A DNA stretch of 64,000 bases from Rhodamnia argentea (lineage: Eukaryota; Streptophyta; Magnoliopsida; Myrtales; Myrtaceae): NCBI RefSeq assembly GCF_020921035.1, contig NC_063154.1, positions 1,860,001-1,924,000 on the forward strand, read 5' to 3'. This document shows positions 33,501 through 45,652 of this stretch, piece after piece. The notes under the pieces are model-generated. The model saw only the letters and a list, made by a program, of their open reading frames with translations, was not told the origin of the DNA and did not search any database. Positions within the stretch are counted from its first letter, which is position 1; each line of letters opens with the position of its first letter. The position numbers were made by a program, and so were the translations under genes.

Positions 33501-34646
33501 AAAATAAGCCCGTAAGCTTCATCTGGTTTCATCGCATATCGTATGCGTTGAAGAAACCCTTCTTGTAGTCTGTCATTTAGAAAATCCTATCACAGGAAGA
33601 CGGCTTATAAAACATAAAGAAAGCTCATCAAAACCCGAAAGTCACAAAACAGAGACAAATTTACACATGAAGCAAGAGAATGCTACCACATCCATCTTCA
33701 GAGGGCCATCCGTTCTAAACGTCTCAAAACCCTCCCCATATTCTGCTCCAATTGCCTGACAACCCCAAAATCAAACAAGCAAATCAAAACATATTTACCA
33801 GCGTGTCTACAAACCGAAGATCAAGAACAGTGCTCTAAGCACCTAAAAAATTCACCAACTTTGTGCCAGCCAATAAAATTGCTCTAAGCCTCCCAAAATC
33901 CAATAATTTGGGCCAATAAATATGTAAAACAAGCCCGCGAACATTAGAAAAAAGAACAACAAAGATTGTTCGAGTTAACTATCAATCCATTACAAGCTAA
34001 TACAAGCATATAAGATGACGGCCTACCGTGTAAAATTTCCCAAACCAATAAACACAGCAGTATCATAGCACAGGCACAACACAGAAGGAGCTCAGAATCC
34101 CTTTTTCTATGTCCTCCTTATAATTAGGAAAAATGAACTCAGTTTCTTTCTTCTTTGCAGATAATTAGAATGAGCTCAGCTTCTCTACTGAAAATCGCAC
34201 AACTTAGGAACCGATGCACTACGAAAAGCACAAACAATTAACCCCCCCAAAAAAGGCCTAAAATCTAAAGCAATGAAGTAGCTACCTCCTGCACGAAGAG
34301 CTTGTTGGGCGTAATCGGGAAGCCATTAACGGAGGCGTTATCTTCGGAGCCACCACAGGCGCTCCGAATCACCGAGCGATGCAGACACCGGCCTTTCGGC
34401 TTCCATTTCTGCCGCAACAAAATAGCAAGGATAAAACTCACAAGCGAATCGCCATCACAGCGAAAGTGAAGAATCGGACTCGACGAAACGCCATGAAGGA
34501 AAGGGGGGAGGGGGAGGGAGAAGAACGGGGGGACGCACCGATGAATTGAGCTCGAACGGGGGCCTGTATCGCGAGAGCTTCGAAATCGGCGTCGGAGGAA
34601 GCAGCAGAGAAGAAGAGCTCGCGAAGTTGCAGGAGCAGGACTCCAT
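30504..34646 (-). CDS. HAD-superfamily protein, plastid PYRP2-like
   Basis: Eleven exons in coding order: 34646-34539, 34408-34286, 33755-33687, 33586-33482, 33098-33044, 32511-32438, 31919-31839, 31752-31612, 31313-31248, 30901-30792, 30675-30504; 367 residues. A Ser-rich transit-like N-terminus (MESCSCNFASSSSLLLPPTP) precedes a HAD core: YGLIFSWDNVV where motif I normally has DxD, CAVVSSLDRKT (motif II Ser), KCIVFEDDPRGVTAAHN (motif IV acidic pair), then IGAHPAYDLEQADLAV. It resembles Arabidopsis At4g11570, described as the plastid phosphatase of riboflavin synthesis (5-amino-6-(5-phosphoribitylamino)uracil). Oddities: the motif I nucleophile Asp is Ser, and I see no motif III Lys of the GKP type. 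The fold is certain; the substrate assignment rests on memory of the homologue. Confidence 0.85.
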
Positions 34647-35029
34647 TGGAAGATCTCAAAGAGACGATGATGGTACGACAGAGAGAGCGAGCGAGCGAGC
34701 TCAGGATTTCATCGGCGATGGCTCCGCCCGACGAGGACGCGATGCTTCGAAATTTTTTCTCTTTTTCTTGGAAAAAAAAGAAAAAATAGTTTCGATTTTA
34801 CAGTGAGAGAAAAGGGGAAAAAATAGGAGGAGTTGGATTGGGAGTCGGGGATTACGTCGGTGGCCACGTCATGCCATGGACCGTACATGCGGATAACACG
34901 TGACGCGATGGATTTTGATTTGATCTTCTTCCGTTTTCCCTGCCCGGTCACTCACCACTCACGGGATCCGATTCACTCTTGCATCATTTTTCCTTGTTCT
35001 TTTTTTTTTTTTTTCAAACCATCGAAAAT

Positions 35030-35910
35030 CCTAAATTATGTCCGTTATTAACACCAAAAATTTCAAACTTTTATTTATGCGATATATTTACTTTAATTTT
35101 ATTTTTTTGTGACGCAAAACTCCAAACTTATACACGTGCGATACATTTATCCCAAAGTATTATTTTATCACTCCAAAATTTAAATTTGTAGGCATGTGGC
35201 ACATTTACTCTAAATTTTGAGATAAATATGTCACACAAATACAAATTTAAGATTTTTGATATTGCAAGAAAAGAATTTAGGATAAATGTATCGGGAAAAA
35301 TGTTCAAAAAGTCTAAAACCCATTGCATTGGTGCCAATTCAATCCTAAACATTTTTTCGATGCCAATTAAGTCATAAAGATTTTGCATTGATGCCAAGTT
35401 AGTTCTAAATATTTTATTGATGCCAATTGGTCCTAAACCTTTTGGATTTATGCCAATTCAGTCGTACCATTTTTTGCATCTGAAATAATATTTGACATTG
35501 TCCACGCCAAGCGCCAATGTGCCACGTAGGACAATCGATGTTCACATCGGCGATTTTTTTATCAAAATTGATCAGATTAACTTAATTGGTACTAACGCAA
35601 AAAATTTATAACTAAATTGGCACAAATCTAAAGGGTTTATGACTCAATTGGCATCAATAAAATGTTTAGTCCTCAATTTGCATCAATAAAAGGTTTATGA
35701 CTCGATTGGCACTAATACAAAAGGTTTAGGACTGAATTAGCATGAAAAAAATGTTTAAGACTAAATTGGCACAAATGCAATAGGTTTAAGACTTTTTTGA
35801 CACTTTTCCCTAAATGTATCACGCTAGTACAAGTTTGAGATTTTTTGTGTTAAAAAAAAAATTTTGAATTGAAGGTTTCATAGTAGATATAATTTAAGAT
35901 TTTTGGTAGC
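35030..35910. mobile_element. Outer inverted-repeat element, interrupted by a younger one
   Basis: The left end (aaaatcctaaattatgtcc) matches the complement of the right end (aaaaatcttaaattatatc). Arms carry 'aatttcaaacttttatttatgcgatatattt' type repeats in opposite orientation. A second element (35293-35810) lies inside with its own TSD, so the outer one is older. Boundaries are approximate. Confidence 0.6.
35293..35810. mobile_element. Foldback MITE (MULE-like family), 518 bp, perfect 10-bp TSD
   Basis: Starts GGGAAAAATGTTC and ends GACACTTTTCCC, flanked on both sides by TAAATGTATC (35283-35292 and 35811-35820). The arms consist of repeated 'cattggtgccaattcaatcctaaac'-like units and their complements. 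A 9-11 bp TSD is typical of Mutator-like transposition. Confidence 0.9.
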
Positions 35911-37312
35911 TTTTTTTCTTTCTTCTTTTTCCGTTTTAATGGATGGAATAGAAAATGCAATATTTGCAAAGGAAAATACTTGATTATTGGAGAAAAATCG
36001 ATATACCTTTCGGTTATGTGTTTTTGCGGAAAATGAGTAGTTTGAAATTTTTTTTACAAAAATAATTGTTTATATTGCTTGAAATAATTAGTTAATAAAA
36101 AAAATTCATTTCGAACAGTGGCATATCTCTAAATATTTTCGTGGAAGAGGAAAAATGAATGAATGAAAAATATTTTTATTGTCCACAGAGATATTCAGAT
36201 AGAAAATATTTTTTATTGGTTAATTATTTTAAGTGATATAAGTAATCGTTTTTACAAAAATATTTTTCAAATGATTTATTTTTTGCGATACAAACGAAAC
36301 CTATCACTTATAAAAATGAAAAAACAATATTTTTTTCATCGACCACGAAAATATTTAGCAGTAATGAAAATATTTTCCTTTAACTAATATTTTAAACGAT
36401 ATAATCGATATTTAAAAATGATATTTTAAATTTTTTTTTTTTGCAAAACAAATGAAATTTTACCGTAGAACGAGGATCAACTAAGGTAGAAACAAAGCGT
36501 CGAGTCATTACACCAAATAAAAGTAGGCTTTCGGTTTCAAAATCTCGAAAAATACATGCGATGATCGCATGTAAAATTAGATGGGATGCTAATCACGTAG
36601 GCATCATAATTAACGCGCTGGACGTCGTCGATTGGTGCATAAAATACTCATTATTTTTTTTTTTTTAGTAAATTGTAAGTTGAACACGTAACTTGATGGA
36701 CAAAGGAGAAAGGAAGATGAACACGCAACTGAATATGCATGTCCTTGAGCTAAAACTCATCTTGTCATGCATGAATCATTTGACTGGCATCTTTGGTCCA
36801 ATGATGCTTCCGGTCCGATACGCAGATTAATTTTCACGAACAAGCTGCGAAAATGCATGAACACGTTCTCTTTGGTAATATGTAGGGCTGTCGAAAAAAA
36901 CACCCGGTCCGAAACGAACTGAAAACATCGAGTCAAGCCCGGTTCTGGTTCGGGCAATAGCTGAAAAGACTTGACATTGTCAAGGGTCTAATTCGGGTTT
37001 GAAAACCTGCACCGAATCGAAATGCAATGAGCCCTACCCACTAATGGGCACCTTATCTGCGAACTTCAATAGTAGGAAATGGGAAAAGCACAGATTTGGC
37101 ACTGAGTTCGACCATTCATGGGCTAGATCAACGAGTTTTGAGTGGAAGAATTTCCTGGCTGATAAAAACTATGGACATCAATGTTTCTTCACAATAGCCA
37201 AAATGACTCAGCCTTCACTGAACACAGTGAGTCTACCAAAATTCTGCAGCATCCACATTACATAGCACCACCATTAGTAAGTCGACCAGATCGATAACCT
37301 TTGAAGCAGCCA

Positions 37313-39108
37313 TCAATCTTCAGCTTTGGGTTTCTTAACGACCCACGAGCGGACCATTCGCCTGGTGCCGAAGAGAGAGTTTCATGAAATTTCATGAAAT
37401 TAGTAGCTGATTAAAGAGAATGAAGGTAAAGCAGTACCCTGGAGGAGAAATCTGAAGATTCACACGTGTTGGCTTTATGCCAATGAATGAAGTGAAGAAT
37501 TACCATTCATGTGTTGGCTTCATGCTGGTGAATAAAGTGAAGAATTACCATTCATAGGTGTCGAAGCTAGGGAATGCTTCAAAGCTACCGGAGTCGTCGT
37601 TGTCATCTTCATAGTCTTCATAGAACTGCGACTGATCAAGGAAAGGACGTTGTTAAAGGCATATGCTTAGAAGATGGGTTCTGTGCGGGAGTGATTTGGA
37701 TGTGTCAGCATAAGAAGATGCACGAACCAGATCGAATTTCCCAACCATAGCAGAGTCCGCCTCATCTTCCATCTGCAGAACATTTAACCAGCATTTGGGA
37801 GCTCGTAGAAACATCAATAAGTATATATCAATCATTGATGTGGAGATTCTATAGTGATCAGTCACAATGTCTCATCATCTCAAGGATAAGGAAAGTCCAC
37901 CAATGCCGAACCGGTCGTGATAACACTTCCTCGCAGTTGTCAGAGTTGTAAAATAAGATAACAGTTCACTAAACTTCAGGAAAATCAAGTCACTTCAAAA
38001 TTGCACTGTCTCTCAGGAAAATTCCTCGGAACCACACCGGACTTCTTCCTCTACAATACCATTTACTCCGAGAACTAAGCTGCTTAATCTTTCAACTGAG
38101 TATCATGGCTTACCACCAATATGTGCAAAACCACATGGAATATAAAAAGTCGACTAGCAAAGCGGAGGCCAAATGATGCAGCGATCAACAGAATCGATCA
38201 AAAATTGTACATTACCTCAGATGCATCATTTATCTCTTGGAGCAAAGCTTCCTGGTAAACTGAGTTTATCTTTCGCTCCTGGATGATGTATGGTTGCCTC
38301 TCCTGATTTAAAATCATAAAACCCAGTTGATCGGCATGCAGACAAATTGATAGGACTACAGAAGGGTATTATTTGCGGCTACCTCCACGGACATTTTCTT
38401 CCATGTTTCGAATCCCTCTCTTTCGATGTCGATCGAATGTATGCCCTCTCTGTTCCTAAGAAAACTTTCCCTGAGAACCATCACACAAAACAAATATGAT
38501 TTTATTTGTTCGCCGAAAGAGGGCGATCATCGAGGAACACCCGTGACTGGCCCTAATAAATTGCACGCAAATATGCCATGAATCCACGTGCAAATAGAGC
38601 AAAAGGCAACATCATAAATGCTCATGCCCTCTTCCATCGTTCTGAATAATCTCAGAAAGGTAACAAGAGGCTCAAAGCATAACATTTGATAGCCCAAACA
38701 AAGAGCACAAGCATTGTGTCCACTTTTGGTCAAGAACACAGAGTATGACAGCAAACAGAGCCTCGAGACATTACATGAAGAAGCAAAAGGCCGATCTGGG
38801 CTGATCGGCTGTACTCTCTTCCCCAACATAGCTACTCTTTAGAAGGCCACAAAACCCTCTGAATCTCTTCACTTCCTTCTTGGGTTCTTCACACTCGTGC
38901 ATGGCGGCCAAAGCGACTGCCACCGATACCCCACAATTGTCGCTGCATCAACGCGCGCGCACCCTCAAATAACACAACACAAGAAGGAAAGAAAGAGAGA
39001 ATTAATGTACGTCCAAAACTGACTCAGGCTCTGGGAATACCATTTCTCGAATGCGCTTCCATCAGCAGCACGACGAGTCGCGCGAACCCTTTTCCTGGTT
39101 CTCGCCAT
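37313..39108 (-). CDS. Small HMG-box (high mobility group) protein
   Basis: Probable nuclear DNA-binding protein of 166 residues, resembling the plant HMGB7-like / At5g05330 group. Seven exons in coding order: 39108-39041, 38942-38856, 38470-38383, 38302-38216, 37772-37728, 37625-37549, 37361-37313; each junction keeps frame. The N-terminus is basic (MARTRKRVRATRR), followed by DGSAFEKCDNCGVSVAVALA, then MHEC, a zinc-binding-like Cys/His block also present at the start of HMGB7. Residues about 53-105 (GESFLRNREGIHSIDIEREG, then FETWKKMSVEERQPYI and a Glu/Gln-rich helix) form an HMG-box-like segment whose first helix is short. An acidic stretch (FYEDYEDDNDDSG) and a Lys-rich tail (VVKKPKAED) follow. 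Donors of exons 2 and 5 (ggGTTTTG, ctgGTTCGT) are weak, so the last exons are less certain. Confidence 0.75.
37466..37555. repeat. 45-bp tandem repeat that duplicates a splice donor
   Basis: Units 37466-37510 and 37511-37555 match at about 40 of 45 positions. Both contain, on the minus strand, GAATGGTAATTC, which is the exon 6 donor of the HMG gene. Only the right-hand copy is used in the model; reading past it meets an immediate TAA. Confidence 0.85.
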
Positions 39109-40010
39109 CGACGTGCTCGATTCGAGCTTCTTGGTGCTCCTCTACAAAAAAGGTTTCGAGCTTTTGCTTTTCTTGCTCAGTGGAGGCACTTCGCACTGAT
39201 CCCGACAAATGGGTCTCGACGAAATGATGATCCAAACAAAAGAATGGTCAAATTAATTGGTGAGCCGCGGACAAAATCTGTGTTCTCCAACCAGGCGAGG
39301 CGAATGGGCACTTCCAAATAAAATGCCGGAAGAATTGAAACTCGCGAACTGCACAGTCTTGCGCGGGACCGCAAAAAAGTTCATTTGAAAGAGTGAAAAG
39401 TTTTTCGCGCGGTGAGATGTTCTCTTTCTTCCTTTTGGTGAAGTTCCACTTGGCTAACCAGCATGGGACACGTAAGCGCCATGGAAGCAAATGTTCGGCG
39501 CGTGGCGCTTCTGCACTGCTGGGAAAATGGCTCATCCTGATTTCCTTTCGTTTTTTTTAACGTGAGGTTTGTTAAAAGAAGGAGAAAATAAAACGATGTT
39601 CGTTCATCCATTTTACGAATTGATGCCCCAGGAAAAATTATGAGACGACCCTTTATTTTGGGAAAAACAGAGCGACAGCTTCATATCAGTTAAAAGCTAA
39701 AACTGGCACTAAAGCTTAAAATCTCCAGCAGCTACAACACTACAGTACATAGAATCAATAAAGCTTACAATCTTCACTATACTGAATCTGATAATAAGAT
39801 TACACACTATATGTAGTCCTCTCTGAAAGCCCAACACATCAACGAAAAAACATCACGACGCATTCATGAACTATGGACGACGAAATAAGACCCTGGATTC
39901 ACACAATCAACACTAACAAACATAGCAAAAAACCATGTGGCGGGAAGGAGGACAACCACATACTAGAGAAAACAAAGCAGAGAGCAGAATCTATGGACCA
40001 ACTAAGGACA
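39109..40010. other. Intergenic: HMG promoter side and WEB 3' side
   Basis: No gene recognised. ORFs on the minus strand around 39177-39611 overlap in different frames and show no domain. 39620-40010 is probably 3' UTR and spacer of the WEB gene. Confidence 0.5.
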
Positions 40011-43000
40011 TCAACGCAGGTCCGAAGGTTGCACATTTTTCTTATTTTGTTTTGTCAGGGGCAGCGAGATATGTATGAAACCGAACTTTTTTCGCTGCGT
40101 TAGGAACTGCTTTTGACGGTTCCCTTCAGTCTTGGATGGGAATGTTAGATCTTCTCTCAGTTCATTAAGCATTTGACTTAAAGCAACCCTTCGGCCTTCG
40201 CTCTGTCTTCTTGCCACATATTCTTCTGGCAGCACTTGCTTCCTGCTCAGCACGTCGCGCATCGAAACCGTGGGCCTCAAAACAGGTTTTGGTTCCTCAT
40301 CAGCAAGATCCGGCCTGCGCATATCTAAGAGCGGTGAATTTAGTGGATGATCAGATGGATCGGAGAGATTCACTCTCTTAGCAGGTCCCACTCCCATCTG
40401 ATCATGCTTCGGTGTCCATTTTCGCAGAGCCTCACCAGCTGCGTGTTGCTTCTTGTTTGCAATCTCCACTCTGTTTAGAGCCTCTTCCAGGGCTTGCTGA
40501 CTGAATTTGACTTCTTCTGTTGCATCCTCTAACTTCCTCAGAATAGCAACCTTAGGAGTATTGGCCCCATCATTTTGGGACAGGGCCTCTCCTATATTTT
40601 TCTTTAGCACCTTCACTCCGTTCTGACTCTTAGAGTTGAAAGGAGACGGCCTTTCCAAGAACGAGATCGCATTATCTGGCTCAGGAAGGAGGAAGTTAAA
40701 CGACCCTTCATTGTTTGATAAAGCCTTTATCTCCGCAAGTGCAACCGCCTCTGCAGCCCTAGCTGCTTCCTCCATCTTTCTGGCTGCAATTAATCTCATC
40801 TCAGCGGTCTTCTTGCTAGCATTCATCTGCTGGACTGACATAACAGCCCTTGATACTCCAAAGTTTCTAGCTTCATCCACCTCACTATATTGCTCAGGCC
40901 TGTAATTCCCATTTGGAAGTAACTCCATGATGTTTTTGCAGTTCCCAAAGAGGTCAGCATCGTCCCCCAATAGTGGCTTTGTCCTTTGCCGTTCTGGTTC
41001 TTCCTTCACAGATGATGCCCCTAAAGGCTTTGATGTCAGCCTCTGGCGGGTTTTCTCGAGCATGGCTTTCTCTTTCTTTATTTTCTTATTGAGAGACTCA
41101 ACAGATGTTTGAATCAGCCCAAGCTCGTGTATGGTTTTACCCAGGTTCAACTTCGCTTGATTCAATTCCATCAGGATTAAATCAGGAGATGGAGAAGGAC
41201 ACAGGCTGGAAGTTCCCATGGCTTGCTCGTGGTTGCTCAGAAAATACTTATGATTTTCCTTATTCATGTCCTCATTCATAGGAGTTGGCATCCGTTCTTG
41301 CGGTTCAGGGACTGTCATGGATTTCAGCGCTTCATGCTGCAGTTGCCACTTCAAATCTTCCACAATCCTTTTGGTTGTTCCCAATCCTTCTAATACATCA
41401 AGCGTCTCCAGTTCTTTCACAATCAGATTCTTCTCCAATTCTAGTGTCTGTTCTTCCACTTTCTTTAAGTCAACTTCTCCAATTCCCTGAAGCTAAGAAA
41501 AGGCAATACGCAGTGAAAAATCAGAAAGATCCAGCATCGTCGTTTCACTGCAAAATTCTGGGTAGGCAAAGCACGTGCAGTGGGGTTAGCAGAAACAAAA
41601 TGAAGAAAACTGGATTTTCTTTCTATACGGTGAAATTGAATGCATTATTATGTATGTTTATAAGAAAGAAAAAAGAGTGGTTTGTCAACGTTATCTTGAC
41701 TCTTGAAGGTGATGGGTTCTTTCTCATAAAGAAAATGGAAATAGCAAAAAGGCATGCTGCATTAAGAGGATCCAAAAAATAACTCCTTGCTTCCATGGAG
41801 ATAACCTTTTAGTGTCACCACGCAACTCTTTATTACCGCTTAATGGAGATCCACAGTGTTGGTCATCTAAAAGTAATATGAGAAGAAGATGATTCAACAT
41901 CAACATCAACATCACTTTTATCCCAAACTAATTGGGGTCGGCGGTTGATGAACCCAAAAATAAATAAAATAAAAGCAAGACAATATGAGAAGAAGATGAT
42001 TATAAGCGTAAAATTAACATGAAAAGAAAATTATTTGCACGTGTCAGGCACACACCCGTCTCAGCACCTTGAGAAACAATTTCACAATGAGCAACCAACA
42101 TCCTCCATTATGCCTAAAAATAATTTTATGTGGAAAAAGCGAGGCCACTATGTAGAAGTCTTCAATGCAAAAAGCACAAGAAGGCAAGACCTCCAACTCA
42201 CTAGTGGATATACGTACGATAGATTTTGATGCTAAGGGTAATCACGCGTCTGTGTTCACGAGTCAATGAAATGAAAGATTGGAGGCTTGGTCTCTTGCAG
42301 GCAGCAGGAAAAGAAACTTAAAGTTTTCATCCAAAAGCAGATTTTAGCTTATAAAAGGCCTCATGCATGTAGAGGCTCCCACAGCTATCTTGCTTATAGC
42401 AGACTTTTTCTTCGGTTGAAAACTGAAAGAACCAAATTCGATCTTGGTGCTGATTATGTCCTTTAGGGTCATATCATTGGCAGATAATTCTCACATACGA
42501 GAATGCAGGGAGCGAGTGATTCATATAGCTCTTCACATGCAAATGGAGTAGCTAGTCAGCTCTTATTCAGGGTCCTTAATTATAAGTGGGGAAACTACAG
42601 TCCTGTGGCCTAAATCTTCTCCTAGAATTCAATTCATCTTGTCATTATCTTGTTTTCTGGTGAAAACAGAAATAGCATTTGCCGTCCACTATGAGCATAA
42701 AAGCAATTAATGTATGGCTATGGCTAGCTCTCCAACTTAAGAGCCAACAAAATACTCAGAGGTATTAGCAATTGCTAAAGAAATCAAACATATGGGAAAA
42801 ATGATAAGCACTCTGCTAGGCTTGGCTGTCCCTGCGAACCCCATATGCATGGACCAATACAGATAAATATAATAAAGGTGCGTGGATTTATAATTAATAT
42901 GTCATCTGAGGAATTCCAGTTCTGCTCAACGAAGCTACAGCTTAATAATAACAGAATGAGCACAAGAAATTCCTCGTAAACAATTGTGCATTGCGAATCT

Positions 43001-43684
43001 AATTAAAGGAAACGACAAACCGCTCCCAATAATGCATCTACAACACACAACCACATCCATAAAAGCATAATTTAACGGAACTAATCTGTAAGAAGAAAGA
43101 CCACAGCTTACTTCCAAGTCCACACTATGTCATTAAGTTCTCATTGCTTATCAACTCCCTAAGAAAGACAACCGACCAGAACATGCATGAAATTGAAGTA
43201 TCCAGCAACTACAGGACCTGCAACTCCCTGGTTTTGTTCCATATGTAGCAATTTATGATTTCGAACTTTATTTCCTAAAAAGCAGAGAAGCTTCTTTAGC
43301 ATGAATGCCAATTCCAAACAAAGAAAACACTTCCCACGAGAAAGAAACAACAGCAGTTGACTGATTAAACTCGAACTGAGTAAAACAATCTATAGACTAA
43401 TAAGGATTAATCAATCATTACACAAAAACAGCATGCATAAGCGAACTTACATAAGAATGTCTAAGTCCAAGGCCGTGAAGCGAGAACCAAGACCCACTTC
43501 CTTCAAAATGGGTCACCGCCTCCTTCACCGACCCGAACGGCGGCGAAGTATCAATCTCGACCCTCAAATTCACCTTCTTCGCACCCGGCATCTCGGTGCC
43601 GCCGGGCCCGAAATCGCCTTCCGGGCTCGGATAGTACTCTTTGGAACAACATTTGTCCGAAACACCATCCACGGTCTCCGCCAT
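40011..43684 (-). CDS. WEB-family coiled-coil protein (At2g40480/At2g38370 type)
   Basis: Two exons, 43684-43451 and 41486-40011, giving 569 residues and a 1.96-kb intron. The N-terminal exon carries the family block (IDTSPPFGSVKEAVTHFEGS near residue 45). Exon 2 opens GIGEVDLKKVEEQTLELEKN, then LIVKELETLDVLEGLGTTKR and KRIVEDLKWQLQ, a long coiled coil rich in Glu, Lys, Leu and Gln. A second helical block (MSVQQMNASKKTAEMRLIAA, then KMEEAARAAEAVALAEIKAL) follows, and the basic tail has RPTVSMRDVLSRKQVLPEEY. WEB1 and PMI2 in this superfamily help chloroplast photorelocation; the role of this subgroup is not known to me. The acceptor could instead lie 6 nt upstream, adding Leu-Gln in frame. Confidence 0.88.
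41885..41960. repeat. Short dispersed repeat remnant in the WEB intron
   Basis: Contains 'atcccaaactaattgggg' followed by 'tcggcggttgatgaaccc', a motif I recall as recurrent in plant genomes, preceded by (caacat)n-like repeats. The element type is uncertain. Confidence 0.35.
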
Positions 43685-44461
43685 TGCCGGAGCAGAGGTG
43701 GATCTTCTCGAGCAGGATCAAGACCCTTTAAAGAACCCGAAGAAAAAGGACCCATCGTGGAAACGAAAAACCAGAAAAGCGAATTCTCGAGGAGCAACTT
43801 TTGAATTACCAAGAATAATAATGGGCCGTCATGATTATGCTGCTGCTGGCGTTGCAGAGAGGGAGAAAGAGAGAGAGAGAGAGAGAAGAAAAGGTAAAAA
43901 CCAGAGTGGGGAGTGAAAAACGCGAGAGGGGCAAAAGAAGAAGATGGTCCACACGGGATGAGTGCACTGATTAAAGAGAGAAACAGGGCAAAAGGAAAGA
44001 TGATAAAGGAGCTAACTTTTTCGGGTTTGATTTATTAAAAGCTCTCTGAGATGTGACTGCGGGGGTGGTGATTTGAGGGAGCTCTGCGGATGGTGAGCTT
44101 GGAGGGCGTCGTGGGTATTGGAGCTCCACTTCTTGGGTTCGTTGATGACGCCAAGAAGTCAACCGGAGAACGTTCCAAGAATCGATTTCATGAAATGTGC
44201 CAGCCACAGCGAGAGAGAGAGAGAGATTGCGGGTTGTCGGAGGTTGCTGACGAGTCTTTTCCTGTTTTTTCTTCTTTTCCGTTTGACGGTGATTGCGGTA
44301 GGAAATTCCGGAGCTTTGCTTAAAGTTTACGACTTTTCCTTTTCCCGATGATGATGGGCCGGGCTTTCAATCAGAGCCCGAATCTCTCACCGGTATTCCC
44401 ATTTCAGCTTTTGCTTGGATGAGAGAGAGGAGTTTCCACTTTGAAATGCATTCTGAACTTT

Positions 44462-44665
44462 TTAAATGCGAAAGAGAATAATTAGTCTGTTCAATAACGA
44501 CGAGTCGCTCACGTATCGAGAATTCATTAGATCTGTGATGATGCTAACTAAAAATGCACTTCCCCCTCTCAAATGCGATAGAAAATGAATAATCGGTTCG
44601 GTCATGACGAATCGCCAACGTATCGAGAATCTACGGGATCCATAACGATGCCAGCTTAAAAACGA
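44462..44665. repeat. Diverged two-unit tandem repeat, about 100 bp each
   Basis: Units beginning 'aaatgcgaaagagaat' (44464) and 'aaatgcgatagaaaat' (44571) share 'acgtatcgagaat', 'gatgccag/gatgctaa' and a closing 'aaaaa'. Non-coding. Confidence 0.75.
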
Positions 44666-45652
44666 AGTCTTCAATAGTTGTCCAAGACGAGGAACCTTTG
44701 GCTTTTCCGCTTTTGTCTTTATGATTCCATCTCCCGTCTCTTTCACTGCGAATTTCGATATGCGTCCATCTCATCTTATATCCACCGTACCCAATTGAAT
44801 TTGGAAATCCGGAACCAATTGAAATTTCGATGAGAAAGGATCTTTGTCTCGATTGCTGTAACGTAGTTGATTTTATTTACCGCATGATCTACGCGACGCA
44901 TATAAAAATTTTCTTTTTTTTTTTTTTTTTTACGTTGTTAGGTCTTCGAATGGAGAGATTATTATACCTTCTCCAGTATAGTATCACCTTTCCTTACATA
45001 ATCGAGGACTCCATATATGTAGGTTTCGAATCTCATTTTACTTCGTAGACTATTATACTCCAAATTCGATGGAGGTGGATTCGCCAAAAAGCGTATGATC
45101 AAAAGGGGAAAAAGCAATACAATTTGGGTTTGACTTTTCTCGATGTAAATCAGAATCCAATTGACAACTCCGAAGTCCACGCTCTACTAATTTAGGATGC
45201 AAAGATGTCAAGAAAATTGCGTGAACTTTATCATTCAATCAATGTGAATTGAGTCGACAGTCGACAGATTGCTACGAGAGTATTCCGGACATCTAGCGAA
45301 AGTCCCATGTGATTGATCGAATCAAAAGTTCCATGTGATTGATCGAACCAATCCTCTCGAGCTTTGTTTAATATTTGTTCGTAGTGGAGTCAATGAAGTA
45401 TGCTGACTTAAGCCAAAAAGGAGGCGGGGAAAAGCAGCTAAGCGAACATCTAGTATTTAAATACTTACGTGTTTGTAGTCTATCTTCACGTACATGAGTT
45501 TTGTGTTTTTTTCCGAGTCATTTGACTGGGCATGGGATATGGGTAATCGGTTTCAAAGTAGGCACATTCCGGATATGAAATCCGAAACCCGCTTTATCGG
45601 GATTAGTACCCATTTTTTTGAATGTGGAATCCACCTATTATATATTGAAATC

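Larger units (their letters stand above)
34647..37312. other. Intergenic, AT-rich, with nested inverted-repeat elements
   Basis: The HAD promoter should lie just right of 34646. A nested pair of elements occupies 35030-35910. About 36000-36440 is very AT-rich, with inverted motifs (gcttgaaataattagttaat and complement) that recur around 49030-49190. About 36885-37010 has 'ccggtccgaa'/'ttcgggtt' hAT-like remnants. No gene recognised. Confidence 0.5.

Noticed and set aside
43433-43916. Plus-strand ORFs opposite WEB exon 1
   Set aside because: Antisense shadows of the GC-rich first exon; no domain.
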